A stretch of 64,000 nucleotides of DNA. Origin: Diaminobutyricibacter sp049994905. GTDB taxonomy: Bacteria; Actinomycetota; Actinomycetes; Actinomycetales; Microbacteriaceae. The DNA is taken from contig NZ_CP188258.1 of assembly GCF_049994905.1 (NCBI RefSeq), positions 2,480,001 to 2,544,000 of the forward strand. Reading direction: 5' to 3'. Under the pieces are notes generated by a model. That model did not search any database and was not told the origin of the DNA. It was given only the letters and a program-made list of their open reading frames with translations. A program made the translations under genes and the position numbers. Positions 7,743 to 16,741 of this stretch are shown piece after piece. Numbering within the stretch: the stretch's first letter is position 1; each line of letters starts with the position of its first letter.

Positions 7743-10700
7743 TCAACTCAGGCAGTTCGGCCCGAGAAGCCCTTTCAGCTCGCCGTAGAGGTCAGCGCTG
7801 ACCGACACCGGGTACGGCACCTCGAACACCCGCGCGGTCTGGCCCCTGATCAGGCGCAGGCGCACCTCGTTCTTGCCCGCGTGCCGGATGAGGACATCGT
7901 TCAGTGCTTTCACCGTGTCGGTGGTGGCCCGCTGGTCGGGCAGGGAGATCACCAGCGGCCCGGAACCGAGGCTCTGCCCCAGGTCGGGCGTGAACAGGCT
8001 GAACGCGTGGAGGTTCATGCCGTCGTCTCGCATGCTGACACGACCCCGGATGACGACGATCGAGTCACCGACGAGTGCAGGAGCGAACTCCTGGTACGCC
8101 TTGCCCATGAACATCACTGTCATCTCGCCACCGAAGTCTTCGACCTGGATCAGGCCGTACTGGTTGCCGGAGTTCTTGGCGGTGCGGTGCTGCACAGACG
8201 TCACGAGGCCGGCGATCGTGACCGTATCGCCATCCTGCGTCGACTCCGATGCGATCAGGTCGGCTATTCCCGTGCTGGCATGTTTCGCGAGCTGGAGTTC
8301 GAGACCCGCGAGCGGATGGTCGGAGACATAGAGCCCGAGCATCTCGCGCTCGAAGGCCAGCTTGTCGCGCTTCGCCCATTCCGGCCGGTCGGGGACGCGC
8401 TCATGCACCTCGTCGAATTCGAACATGCCCGCGAAGAGGTCGACCTGCCCGTTCGCTTCGTTTCGTTTCAGACTGACCGCGGATTCGACAGCGTCTTCGT
8501 GGATCTCGACGAGCGCACGCCTCGTGGCTCCGAGGGAATCGAATGCGCCGGCTTTGATCAGGGACTCGATGGTCCGCTTGTTGGCGACGTGGATGGGCAC
8601 CTTGGACAGGAAGTCGTGGAACGACTCGAAGCGTCCCTTCGACTCGCGCGCCGCACGGATGCCGTCGACGACGTTGCTTCCGACGTTGCGCACGGCTCCG
8701 AGGCCGAATCGGATGTCAGACCCGACGGCCGCGAAGAATCCGATCGACTCGTTGACGTCGGGCGGCAGCACCTTGATGCCCATGCGGCGGCACTCGTTGA
8801 GATAGATCGCCATCTTGTCTTTGGAATCGCCCACGCTGGTGAGCAGGGCCGCCATGTACTCCGCCGGGTAGTGCGCCTTAAGGTATGCCGTCCAGTAGGA
8901 GACCACGCCGTAGGCAGCCGAGTGGGCTTTGTTGAAGGCGTAGTCGGAGAACGGGAGCAGGATCTCCCAGAGCTTGTTGACGGCATCCATCGAATAGCCG
9001 TTCGCCTGCATGCCGGAGGCGAATCCCTCGAACTGCTTGTCGAGCTCGGATTTCTTCTTCTTGCCCATCGCACGACGGAGGATGTCCGCCTGGCCGAGCG
9101 AGAAGCCGGCGACCTTCTGCGCGATCGCCATCACCTGCTCCTGGTAGATGATGAGGCCGTAGCTCGTGGAGAGGATCTCGAAGAGCGGCTCGGCGAGTTC
9201 GGGGTGAATCGGCGTGATCGCCTGCTGCTGGTTCTTGCGAAGCGCGTAGTTGGTGTGCGAGTTCGCGCCCATCGGCCCGGGCCGGTACAGCGCGATGAGT
9301 GCCGAGATGTCCTCGAAATTGTCCGGCTTCATCAAGCGCAGCAGGGACCGCATCGGGCCGCCGTCGAGCTGGAACACACCGAGCGTGTCACCCCGGGAGA
9401 GCAGGTCGTACGCAGCGCGATCGTCGAGTTCGAGCTCTTCGAGCACAGGGCGGATGCCACGGTTTGCTTCGATGTTGTCGAGCGCGTCGTTGATGATCGT
9501 GAGGTTGCGCAACCCCAGGAAGTCCATCTTGATCAGGCCGAGCGATTCGCACGCGGGGTAGTCGAACTGCGTGACGATCTGGCCGTCCTGCTCCCGCTTC
9601 ATGATCGGGATGATGTCGATCAGCGGATCGGACGACATGATCACGCCCGCCGCGTGGACGCCCCACTGGCGCTTGAGGTTCTCGAGTCCCAGGGCGGTGT
9701 CGAACACCGTTTTCGCTTCCGGGTCGGTCTCGACGACGCCCCGGATGTCGGCCGCCTCTTTGTAGCGCGGATGCTCCCGGTCGAAGATGCCCGTGAGCGG
9801 GATGTCCTTGCCCATGACGGGCGGCGGCATCGCCTTGGTGAGCTTCTCCCCCATCCCGAATGGGAATCCGAGCACCCGCGACGAGTCCTTCAGGGCCTGC
9901 TTCGCCTTGATCGTTCCGTAGGTCACGATCTGCGCCACGCGCTCTTCGCCGTACTTCTCGGTCACGTACTTGATGACCTCGCCGCGGCGGCGGTCGTCGA
10001 AGTCGACGTCGAAGTCGGGCATCGACACGCGATCGGGGTTGAGGAACCGCTCGAAGATCAGACCGTGCCGGAGCGGATCGAGGTCGGTGATCTTCATGGC
10101 GTAGGCGGCCATGGAGCCTGCACCCGACCCACGACCGGGTCCGACGCGGATGCCGTTGCGCTTCGACCAGTTGATGAAGTCGGCGACGACGAGGAAGTAG
10201 CCGGGGAAGCCCATCTGCGAGATGACACCGATCTCATAGTCCGCCTGCTTGCGCACCTCAGCGGGGATGCCGGCCGGGTAGCGCTCGTGGAGCCCGTTCT
10301 CGACTTCCTTGATGAACCAGGTCTCCTCGGTCTCCCCGGCGGGCACCGGGAAGCGCGGCATGTAGTTGGCCGACGTATTGAACTTCACATCGCAGCGCTC
10401 GGCGATCAGGAGCGTGTTGTCGCAGGCCTCGGGGTAGTCCCTGAAGAGCTGGCGCATCTGCGCGGCCGACTTGAGATAGAACTCATCTGCGTCGAACTTG
10501 AAGCGGTTGGGATCGTCGAGAGTCGACCCGGACTGCACACACAGGAGGGCGGCATGGCTGGTTGCGTCGTGAGCGTGGGTGTAGTGGAGATCGTTGGTCG
10601 CCACCAGCGGAAGGTCGAGCTCCTTGGCGAGGCGGATCAGGTCGCTCATGATGCGGCGCTCGATGCCGAGGCCGTGGTCCATGATCTCGCAGAAGAAGTT

Positions 10701-11255
10701 CTCTTTGCCGAAGAGATCGCGGAACTCGGCTGCGGCCTTCTTCGCCTCGTCGTACTGGCCGAGCCGGAGCCGCGTCTGGACTTCGCCACTCGGGCATCCT
10801 GTGGTGGCGATCAGCCCCTCGGAGTACTGGCTCAGGATCTCGCGGTCCATACGGGGCTTGAAGTAGTAGCCCTCGATGGACGCCCGGGACGAGAGCCGGA
10901 AGAGGTTGTGCATGCCTTGGGTACTCGCCGCCAGGAGCGTCATGTGCGTGTACGACCCGGCGCCGGAGACATCGTCTTCGCCCCCGTCGCCCCAGCGGAC
11001 CCTGGTGCGATCCTGCCGGGCCGTGCCGGGCGTGAGGTAGGCCTCGGTGCCGATGATCGGCTTGATGCCCGCATCCGTCGCGGTCTTCCAGAAGTCGAAT
11101 GCTCCGAAGACGTTGCCGTGATCGGTGATCGCGACTGCGGGCATCCCCTGCTCGACCGCCGCATCGATCAGCGGTTTGACGCGTGCCGCTCCGTCGAGCA
11201 TCGAGTACTCACTGTGGACGTGCAGGTGAACGAACGAGTCGCCGCTTGATGGCAC
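7743..11255 (-). CDS. dnaE: DNA polymerase III subunit alpha
   Basis: The replicative DNA polymerase catalytic subunit, 1170 residues, of the DnaE1 type. In order: an N-terminal PHP domain (HLHVHSEYSMLDG, about 9-21), the palm with the catalytic aspartates in PDFDVDFDDRRR (about 411-422), the finger region, a helix-hairpin-helix segment (SLIKAGAFDSLG), and a C-terminal OB fold (VTIAGLVTSVQHR). The GTG start at 11255 has GGAG five bases upstream. The gene is close behind the RluA-type synthase (36-base gap) and convergent with the flavin reductase. Its position next to the division cluster is normal for this family of organisms. Confidence 0.97.
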   Translation of the reverse strand: MPSSGDSFVHLHVHSEYSMLDGAARVKPLIDAAVEQGMPAVAITDHGNVFGAFDFWKTATDAGIKPIIGTEAYLTPGTARQDRTRVRWGDGGEDDVSGAGSYTHMTLLAASTQGMHNLFRLSSRASIEGYYFKPRMDREILSQYSEGLIATTGCPSGEVQTRLRLGQYDEAKKAAAEFRDLFGKENFFCEIMDHGLGIERRIMSDLIRLAKELDLPLVATNDLHYTHAHDATSHAALLCVQSGSTLDDPNRFKFDADEFYLKSAAQMRQLFRDYPEACDNTLLIAERCDVKFNTSANYMPRFPVPAGETEETWFIKEVENGLHERYPAGIPAEVRKQADYEIGVISQMGFPGYFLVVADFINWSKRNGIRVGPGRGSGAGSMAAYAMKITDLDPLRHGLIFERFLNPDRVSMPDFDVDFDDRRRGEVIKYVTEKYGEERVAQIVTYGTIKAKQALKDSSRVLGFPFGMGEKLTKAMPPPVMGKDIPLTGIFDREHPRYKEAADIRGVVETDPEAKTVFDTALGLENLKRQWGVHAAGVIMSSDPLIDIIPIMKREQDGQIVTQFDYPACESLGLIKMDFLGLRNLTIINDALDNIEANRGIRPVLEELELDDRAAYDLLSRGDTLGVFQLDGGPMRSLLRLMKPDNFEDISALIALYRPGPMGANSHTNYALRKNQQQAITPIHPELAEPLFEILSTSYGLIIYQEQVMAIAQKVAGFSLGQADILRRAMGKKKKSELDKQFEGFASGMQANGYSMDAVNKLWEILLPFSDYAFNKAHSAAYGVVSYWTAYLKAHYPAEYMAALLTSVGDSKDKMAIYLNECRRMGIKVLPPDVNESIGFFAAVGSDIRFGLGAVRNVGSNVVDGIRAARESKGRFESFHDFLSKVPIHVANKRTIESLIKAGAFDSLGATRRALVEIHEDAVESAVSLKRNEANGQVDLFAGMFEFDEVHERVPDRPEWAKRDKLAFEREMLGLYVSDHPLAGLELQLAKHASTGIADLIASESTQDGDTVTIAGLVTSVQHRTAKNSGNQYGLIQVEDFGGEMTVMFMGKAYQEFAPALVGDSIVVIRGRVSMRDDGMNLHAFSLFTPDLGQSLGSGPLVISLPDQRATTDTVKALNDVLIRHAGKNEVRLRLIRGQTARVFEVPYPVSVSADLYGELKGLLGPNCLS

Positions 11256-11291
11256 TGTTTCTCCGTCTGGCGATGAGGGTGGGTGTCTAGC

Positions 11292-12212
11292 CTAATTGTC
11301 GCGGAGGACATCGAGTGCGTGTTGGAGGTCCGCCGGATAGTCGGTCGTGAAACTCACCCAGTCGCCGGTCGAGGGATGATTGAAGGCCAGCTGGACCGCA
11401 TGCAGCCACTGCCGGGTGAGGCCGAGCCGGGCCGAGAGCGTCGGATCAGCGCCGTACATCGCGTCGCCGACGCATGGATGGCGCTGCGCCGCCATATGGA
11501 CACGGATCTGGTGCGTTCGCCCGGTCTCGAGGTGGATTTCGAGGAGGCTCGCCGCCGGGAAGGCCTCGATCGTCTCGTAGTGAGTGACCGACGGCTTGCC
11601 GTCGGCGATGACCGCGAACTTCCAGTCTGAACGGGGATGCCGACCGATCGGGGCGTCGATGGTGCCGGCGAGCGGGTCGGGATGGCCTTGAACGACTGCG
11701 TGATAGATCTTCTCGACTTCGCGGTCGTGGAATGCGCGCTTGAGTGCGGTGTAAGCGCGCTCGGACTTCGCGACCACCATGAGCCCGCTGGTGCCCGCGT
11801 CGAGCCGGTGCACGATTCCCGCCCGCTCGGCGGCTCCGGACGTCGAGATTCGGAATCCGGCGGCCGCGAGGGCGCCGAGCACGGTGGGCCCGGTCCAGCC
11901 GATCGAAGGGTGGGCGGCGACTCCGACCGGCTTGTCGATCACCACGATGTCGTCGTCGTCGTAGACGACCGTGAGCTCGGGCACGGCGATCGGAACGATG
12001 ACCGCCTCGCTCCGCGGCTCCCAGGCGACTTCGAGCCAGCTGCCGGCGCGCAGTCGATCCGATTTTCCGACGACCGAACCGTCGACCGTGACTCCGCCCG
12101 TCTCGGCGATCTCAGCCGCGAAACTGCGTGAGAGGCCGAGCAGCTTGGCGATGCCGGCGTCGACGCGCGTGCCGTCGAGGCCGTCCGGAAGTGGGAGGCT
12201 TCGTGACTGCAT
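11292..12212 (-). CDS. rluD: RluA family 23S rRNA pseudouridine synthase
   Basis: This isomerises uridines to pseudouridine, probably in 23S rRNA. The 306 residues contain an N-terminal S4 RNA-binding domain (about 15-75; VDAGIAKLLGLSRS) and the catalytic core with Asp in HRLDAGTSGL (about residue 130), then GRTHQIRVH. These mark the RluA/RluD class. The gene follows lspA by eight bases on the same strand, the usual lspA-rluD pair. The symbol rests on this context; the exact target uridines are not shown by sequence. Confidence 0.9.
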   Translation of the reverse strand: MQSRSLPLPDGLDGTRVDAGIAKLLGLSRSFAAEIAETGGVTVDGSVVGKSDRLRAGSWLEVAWEPRSEAVIVPIAVPELTVVYDDDDIVVIDKPVGVAAHPSIGWTGPTVLGALAAAGFRISTSGAAERAGIVHRLDAGTSGLMVVAKSERAYTALKRAFHDREVEKIYHAVVQGHPDPLAGTIDAPIGRHPRSDWKFAVIADGKPSVTHYETIEAFPAASLLEIHLETGRTHQIRVHMAAQRHPCVGDAMYGADPTLSARLGLTRQWLHAVQLAFNHPSTGDWVSFTTDYPADLQHALDVLRDN

Positions 12213-12220
12213 AGCCGGCC

Positions 12221-12856
12221 TTACGCTGCGTCGGAGCGCGACTCCGGCCTGAGCGGTGCGTCGCCGTCACTGGCGTTGCCGGGTTCCGTCGTGGTCGAAC
12301 CCCCGGCATCGACCGAACCACCGGTGCCCGTGGCGTCGTCGCCACCGTGATGACGTGACCCGTCGAGGCCGACACCGCGGATCGTGAGGATGATGAACAG
12401 GACCATGCTCGACACGATCGCGACGTCGGCCATGTTGAAGATGGCGGGAAGAAGCGGGATCTCGATGAAGTCGACGACGTGGCCGACACCGAAGCCCGGT
12501 TCGCGCAGGAGGCGGTCGGTGAGGTTGCCGAGCAGCCCGCCGAGGAGAAGTCCGAACAGGACCGCCCAGGCGACGGATTTGATCTTAGGGGCGTACCAGA
12601 TCACGAAGATCAGCACGCCGACCCCGACGATCGAGAAGATCCAGGTGGACCCGCTCCCTATGGAGAAGGCCGCACCCGAATTCTTCACGAACCGGAACTG
12701 CAGGAGTTGGCCCAGAACCTGGACCTGCTCGTCTTCGACGAGGTTCTTGACGACGAGGAACTTCGTGACCTGGTCGATCGCGTACACGCAGAGTGCGACG
12801 ATGGCCAGAACGACGAGCGCCCGAACGCTGACCTTCGCCCTTGCGCTAGCCTCCAA
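12221..12856 (-). CDS. lspA: Prolipoprotein signal peptidase (signal peptidase II)
   Basis: An aspartyl membrane protease that cleaves signal peptides from diacylglyceryl-modified prolipoproteins. Four membrane spans and the family motifs are visible: KNSGAAFSIG, GNLTDRL, VVDFIE and FNMADVAI, the last two holding the catalytic aspartates. A Ser/Gly/Asp-rich tail of about 45 residues follows the last span and is probably disordered. No ATG or GTG fits the N-terminus; I chose TTG at 12856, giving MEASARAKVS, which overlaps the last 11 bases of divIVA. The start is therefore uncertain, the identity is not. Confidence 0.9.
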   Translation of the reverse strand: MEASARAKVSVRALVVLAIVALCVYAIDQVTKFLVVKNLVEDEQVQVLGQLLQFRFVKNSGAAFSIGSGSTWIFSIVGVGVLIFVIWYAPKIKSVAWAVLFGLLLGGLLGNLTDRLLREPGFGVGHVVDFIEIPLLPAIFNMADVAIVSSMVLFIILTIRGVGLDGSRHHGGDDATGTGGSVDAGGSTTTEPGNASDGDAPLRPESRSDAA

Positions 12857-13637
12857 AGCCCTGGAACGTCGGCGGCTGCGGAGCCGACTCCTGCGCACCG
12901 TCGTTCGACGGGGCGGACGGCAGGGCGGACGCCGGCGCTGACGCGGCGACGGGCACCTGGCCGGAGGACGACGACTGGTTCGCAGACGCCGGTGCCGCGT
13001 AGCTTCCGGTGCCGGAGACGCTCGAGGTCTCGAGGTCACGCAGCTGGCCCTCGATGTAGCTCTTGAGCTGCTGGCGGTATTCACGCTCGAACGTGCGGAG
13101 CTCGTCGATGCGGTGCTCAAGGAGCGCACGCTCCTGGTCGAGCTGGCCGATCTGGGCGCGCTGCTTGGACTCCGCCTCGGCGACGACACGGGCCGCCGTC
13201 GCGTGGCCCTCGGCGATCAGCGCGTCGCGCTTCTCGACGCCTTCGCGTACGTGCTCTTCGTGCAGGCGGCGGGCCAGCTGGAGCAGATTGTTCGTGCTCG
13301 ACGGGTCGACGGCGTTCGGGTCGACCGGCGTCGGAGCGGCGTAGGCGGCGACCGCGGGAGCCGCAGCAGCGGCGACGACCGGCGCGGCGGCGGGTGCAGC
13401 CTGCTCAGGTGCGGCCTGCGCGGCCTGCGCTGCCTGCGCCCCGCTGCGCTGCAGCTCGGCGATGCGCGATTCGCTCGCGACGAGGCGCTGCTTCAGCTCC
13501 TCGTTCTCCTGGTTGAGCCGGCGAAGCTCCACGACGACCTCGTCGAGAAAATCGTCGACCTCGTCCTGGTCGTAGCCCTCACGGAACTTCGTCGGTTGGA
13601 AACGCTTGTTGACTACATCTTCCGGAGTCAGCGCCAT
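12846..13637 (-). CDS. divIVA: DivIVA/Wag31 polar growth scaffold
   Basis: A cytoplasmic membrane-curvature-sensing scaffold that directs polar cell wall growth in actinobacteria. The 263 residues start with the conserved DivIVA domain (LTPEDVVNKRF, then YDQDEVDDFLDEVV, residues 3-35), followed by a first coiled coil, an Ala/Pro/Val-rich linker (about 68-115), a second coiled coil (about 120-200) and a low-complexity Ser/Ala/Pro tail. The ATG at 13637 has AAGGTGG six bases upstream. The gene is in its usual place after ftsZ-sepF-yggT. In mycobacteria this protein is phosphorylated by Ser/Thr kinases; whether that holds here is inference. Confidence 0.95.
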   Translation of the reverse strand: MALTPEDVVNKRFQPTKFREGYDQDEVDDFLDEVVVELRRLNQENEELKQRLVASESRIAELQRSGAQAAQAAQAAPEQAAPAAAPVVAAAAAPAVAAYAAPTPVDPNAVDPSSTNNLLQLARRLHEEHVREGVEKRDALIAEGHATAARVVAEAESKQRAQIGQLDQERALLEHRIDELRTFEREYRQQLKSYIEGQLRDLETSSVSGTGSYAAPASANQSSSSGQVPVAASAPASALPSAPSNDGAQESAPQPPTFQGFGG

Positions 13638-13779
13638 GTCAAGCCACCTTAGATCTTGAAATGCGAACAGAATCGTGTTCAGCCAACGCTAGCAAAGTCG
13701 AACCGAGGTCCGCACGCCGCACGACACGCCAGCGTCGACTTGGACCAACATTACAGCCCGGCCCCGTGCGCAACGCCGA

Positions 13780-13819
13780 GCGACCTCGGCGAAATGGCAG
13801 CGACCTCAGCGAAACAGCA
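13780..13819. repeat. 20-bp tandem duplication at the yggT stop
   Basis: Two adjacent 20-base units (13780-13799 and 13800-13819), each beginning GCGACCTC and differing at three positions, lie across the 3' end of yggT. The duplication includes the yggT stop codon region. Confidence 0.75.
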
Positions 13820-14105
13820 CCGTGACGTACAGTCCGACGATCACGACGAGCATCGTGAGGCTCCAGCCGAAGTCGATCGCGACCGGTCCCATGGACAGCG
13901 GCGGGATGAGCTTGCGGAAGAACTTGATCGGCGGGTCGGTCATCACGTACATGGACTCGGCGAGGACGAGACCGAAGCCGTGGGGTCGCCAGGACCTGCT
14001 GAACGCGCGGACCAGGTCGACCACGAACCGCGCCCACAGGAGGAAGAAATAGAGCAGCAGCAGGTAGTAGACGATGGTCGCGAGGATGGAGACGGCGTAG
14101 GACAC
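13806..14105 (-). CDS. YggT family membrane protein
   Basis: A small 99-residue integral membrane protein of the YggT (YlmG) family with spans at about 5-30 and 77-96 around a loop carrying TDPPIKFFRKLIPP, the family hallmark. It is normally found in the ftsZ-sepF-yggT-divIVA order, as here, and is thought to support septation or membrane organisation; its biochemical role is unknown. The GTG start at 14105 has no strong Shine-Dalgarno; CATACT lies six bases before it, resembling the leaderless pattern seen elsewhere in the window but with a poorer first base. Confidence 0.9.
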   Translation of the reverse strand: MSYAVSILATIVYYLLLLYFFLLWARFVVDLVRAFSRSWRPHGFGLVLAESMYVMTDPPIKFFRKLIPPLSMGPVAIDFGWSLTMLVVIVGLYVTVLFR

Positions 14106-14134
14106 GAGTTAAGTATGAGGGAGCACCCGCAAAG

Positions 14135-14151
14135 CCCGGTCATCGACCGGG
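14135..14151 (-). other. Short inverted repeat between sepF and yggT
   Basis: CCCGGT (14135-14140) and ACCGGG (14146-14151) form a 6-bp stem with a 5-base loop in the 66-base gap between sepF and yggT. On the minus strand it is followed by CTTTGC, too weak for a confident terminator; it might reduce read-through or stabilise an mRNA end. Confidence 0.35.
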
Positions 14152-14171
14152 TTGCGTGAGTCTGTATCCGC

Positions 14172-14675
14172 TCAGCCCTGCGCGAAGAAAGAGGCTTCGA
14201 CCTCGGCGTCCTGGCCGCCGTGCTCGCCCGAGACGACCACGTGCGACGGCGAGAGGAGGAACACCTTCGCCGTGACGCGCTCGATCTTGCCGTACAGCCC
14301 CTGCGAGAGACCGCTGGCGAAGTCGATGAGACGCCGCGCGTCGCCTTCGCTCATCTGGGACAGGTTGATGATGACGGGGATGCCCTCGCGGAACGATTCG
14401 GCGATGACCTGGGCATCGCGATACTGGCGGGGGTGGACCGTGAGGATCTCATTCATTTCTTGGACCGTCGCATTCCGTGCGGAGTTCGACTTGCGCAGCG
14501 GGGTCACCGGTGCACGTCCGGGCGCAGGGGCGACCGGGGAAGGATGGGGAACGGGTGCGACGGGAGACGGATGCGCCTGCGGCTGGTGCTGCTGCTGCTG
14601 GGCCTGCTCTTCGTACTCGAGCTCTTCGTCGGCCAGGCCGAGGTAGACCATCGTCTTCTTCAGCGGGTTGGTCAT
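14172..14675 (-). CDS. sepF: Cell division protein SepF
   Basis: SepF tethers FtsZ to the membrane and bundles filaments at the septum. The protein begins MTNPLKKTMVYLGLADEE, the typical actinobacterial membrane-binding and acidic start, then a Gln/His/Pro-rich linker (about 20-60) and the SepF core (about 70-155) with VIINLSQMSEGDARRLIDFA. Length 167 is normal. ATG at 14675 is chosen because GGAGG lies seven bases upstream; the longer open frame has no family-like residues. It lies downstream of yggS, with a gap of 79 bases. Confidence 0.95.
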   Translation of the reverse strand: MTNPLKKTMVYLGLADEELEYEEQAQQQQHQPQAHPSPVAPVPHPSPVAPAPGRAPVTPLRKSNSARNATVQEMNEILTVHPRQYRDAQVIAESFREGIPVIINLSQMSEGDARRLIDFASGLSQGLYGKIERVTAKVFLLSPSHVVVSGEHGGQDAEVEASFFAQG

Positions 14676-14754
14676 CGCATCCTCCGTGTAAACCCTCGCG
14701 CGTGTGAACCGGTGTCGATGCGAGGCCGCACCGAACGGAACCTTCTCTTCGAGA

Positions 14755-15456
14755 TTAACCGTGCGCCGGTCGTTTCCCGGTAATGGCCGTGCCAATTCGT
14801 AGGTGTGTCGCCCCTTCGGCGATCGCATCCGCATAGTCCTGGCTCATCCCGGCGGAGATCGCCGTCGCCGCCGGCGCCAGGCGAAGCACCCGCTCGGATG
14901 CCGTACGCACCCGGGCAAACGCCGCGCGCGGCTCTTCACCGAGCGGCGCCACCGCCATCACTCCGAGCAGCCGCAGGCCCGGAGTCTCGAGGACGTGTTC
15001 GACCAGGTGCTCGAGTTCGCCGTCGGCGACACCCCCGCGCGACGGATCAGCGGTGAGGTTCAGCTGCACGAAGCAGTCGACGGCGGCGTCGTCAGACCGC
15101 AGTGCGTCGACGAGCGACACCCGGTCGATCGAGTGGATGACCTGCGCGTACGCCCTCACCTGCCGCGCCTTCTTGCTCTGAAGCTGACCGACGAAGTGCC
15201 AGGTGAGCGCAAGATCCGAGAGTTCGGCGGCTTTCGCCTGTGCTTCCTGGTGGCGGTTCTCCCCCACATCCGTCACCCCGAGGGCCGCGAGCTCGCGCAC
15301 GAGCGACGCCGGATGGAATTTCGTCACGACGATGGTCGTGATCTCCCCCGGATCGCGCCCGGCGGCACGTGCGGCATCTGCGATGCCGTGACGTGCTGCG
15401 GCGAGCCGCTCCGCGAGAGCGCTACTTGAGGAAGTCGGGGATGTCGAGGTCGTCAT
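14755..15456 (-). CDS. yggS: YggS family pyridoxal-phosphate homeostasis protein
   Basis: A PLP-binding alanine-racemase-like barrel that lacks racemase activity and buffers PLP and amino-acid balance. The PLP lysine is in IVVTKFHP (about residue 47); GENRHQEA, WHFVGQLQSKK and the C-terminal GMSQDYADAIAEGATHLRIG are family signatures. Length 233 is normal. The chosen ATG at 15456 overlaps the end of ftsZ by 35 bases in another frame, suggesting translational coupling. The gene is in its conserved place between ftsZ and sepF. Confidence 0.9.
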   Translation of the reverse strand: MTTSTSPTSSSSALAERLAAARHGIADAARAAGRDPGEITTIVVTKFHPASLVRELAALGVTDVGENRHQEAQAKAAELSDLALTWHFVGQLQSKKARQVRAYAQVIHSIDRVSLVDALRSDDAAVDCFVQLNLTADPSRGGVADGELEHLVEHVLETPGLRLLGVMAVAPLGEEPRAAFARVRTASERVLRLAPAATAISAGMSQDYADAIAEGATHLRIGTAITGKRPAHG

Positions 15457-16591
15457 TCTCGTCGTCGAAGGCAGGGTCGATGGGCGCGGCGTCGCCGACG
15501 GGGCTCTCGGCTGCAGACCAGCTCGTCGCGGGTGCGGGGATGTCCTCCGGGTCGAGCGCCTGGGTGTCCGGGAGCGCGGCTCCGGTCGCCCCGGAGGCGA
15601 CGTAGGTGGTGCGCCGGGTGTCGGCACCGGCGTGTCCGCCCGGTTCGCCGCCGTCGAAGCCTGCCGCGATCACCGTCACGCGCACCTCGTCGCCGAGCGT
15701 GTCGTCGATGACCGCACCGAAGATGATGTTCGCCTCGGGGTGCACGGCCTCCTGCACCAGCCGTGCAGCGTCGTTGATCTCGAAGATGCCGAGGTTCGAG
15801 CCACCCTGAATGGAGAGGAGCACACCGTGGGCGCCGTCGATGCTCGCTTCGAGCAGCGGGGATGCGACGGCAAGCTCCGCGGCCTTGATGGCACGGTCGG
15901 CGCCGCGCGACGAGCCGATGCCCATGAGGGCGGACCCTGCGCCCTGCATGACCGACTTGACGTCGGCGAAGTCGAGGTTGATGAGACCCGGGGTGGTGAT
16001 GAGGTCGGTGATGCCCTGGACACCGGCGAGGAGCACCTGGTCGGCGGTGGAGAAGGCCTCGAGCATGCTGATGCCGCGGTCGCTGATCTCGAGGAGCCGG
16101 TCGTTGGGCACGACGATGAGGGTGTCGACCTCTTCTTTGAGCCGGACGACGCCGGCTTCGGCCTGCTCTGAGCGCCGCTTGCCTTCGAACCCGAACGGCT
16201 TGGTGACGACACCGATGGTGAGTGCGCCGATCGATTTCGCGATGCGTGCGACGACGGGCGCGCCGCCGGTTCCGGTTCCGCCGCCCTCGCCGGCCGTGAC
16301 GAAGACCATGTCAGCGCCGGCAAGCGCCTCTTCAATCTCTTCGGCATGGTCTTCAGCGGCGCGTCGACCGACCTCGGGGTCTGCTCCAGCGCCGAGGCCG
16401 CGGGTGATCTCGCGCCCGACGTCGAGTTTCACGTCGGCATCGCTCATCAGCAGTGCCTGGGCGTCCGTGTTGATGGCGATGAACTCGACGCCGCGAAGCC
16501 CGAGTTCGATCATCCGGTTGACAGCATTGACGCCGCCACCGCCAATGCCGACGACCTTGATCACGGCGAGGTAGTTCTGGTTTGATGTCAC
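15422..16591 (-). CDS. ftsZ: Cell division GTPase FtsZ
   Basis: The tubulin-like GTPase that forms the division ring, 389 residues. The GTP-binding glycine loop GGGTGTGGAP (about 105-114), the T7 loop NLDFADVKSVM (about 203-213) and the C-terminal conserved peptide DDLDIPDFLK that binds SepF/FtsW are present, joined by a linker of about 65 residues. The GTG start at 16591 has GGAGG six bases upstream and gives MTSNQNYLAVIKVVG; a longer frame with MHTEHNF is not family-like. The 150-base gap upstream probably carries its own promoter. Confidence 0.97.
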   Translation of the reverse strand: MTSNQNYLAVIKVVGIGGGGVNAVNRMIELGLRGVEFIAINTDAQALLMSDADVKLDVGREITRGLGAGADPEVGRRAAEDHAEEIEEALAGADMVFVTAGEGGGTGTGGAPVVARIAKSIGALTIGVVTKPFGFEGKRRSEQAEAGVVRLKEEVDTLIVVPNDRLLEISDRGISMLEAFSTADQVLLAGVQGITDLITTPGLINLDFADVKSVMQGAGSALMGIGSSRGADRAIKAAELAVASPLLEASIDGAHGVLLSIQGGSNLGIFEINDAARLVQEAVHPEANIIFGAVIDDTLGDEVRVTVIAAGFDGGEPGGHAGADTRRTTYVASGATGAALPDTQALDPEDIPAPATSWSAAESPVGDAAPIDPAFDDENDDLDIPDFLK

Positions 16592-16611
16592 GTCCGGCCT
16601 CCGCTGGGAAC

Positions 16612-16630
16612 CTTCAACCTCAAGTCGAGG
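16612..16630. promoter_or_regulatory. Candidate MerR-type operator upstream of ftsZ
   Basis: ACCTTCA and ACCTCAA occur in direct repeat, and CCTC (16618-16621) with GAGG (16627-16630) form a near-palindrome, 27 to 39 bases before the ftsZ start codon. CCTCAAG half-sites are typical of MerR-family operators. The ftsR gene in this window encodes a MerR regulator whose corynebacterial homologue controls ftsZ, so this could be its site. The link is inference from the sequence type only. Confidence 0.35.
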
Positions 16631-16741
16631 CTTAAAGTTATGCTCAGTATGCAATTCCTGATTCGACGTTAGGTGTCGCCTGCCCCCGCCCCGGTAGGCG
16701 CCCCGCGTGTCGCCAAAGTCCAGTGTGCACGGACCGCCTGA

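Noticed and set aside
7881..11249. A 1122-codon open frame on the plus strand opposite dnaE.
   Set aside because: It is a shadow of dnaE. High GC leaves few stop codons in antisense frames; the translation is low in hydrophobic structure and matches no family, whereas the minus strand is an unmistakable DNA polymerase.
12221..13189. A longer lspA reaching into divIVA.
   Set aside because: The upstream residues are Ser/Arg repeats produced by the wrong frame of divIVA; the real protein begins just before the first span.
13638..13805. A tRNA or small RNA in the 168-base gap upstream of divIVA.
   Set aside because: No cloverleaf or conserved RNA fold was recognised; it more likely holds the divIVA promoter, whose elements I could not place with confidence.
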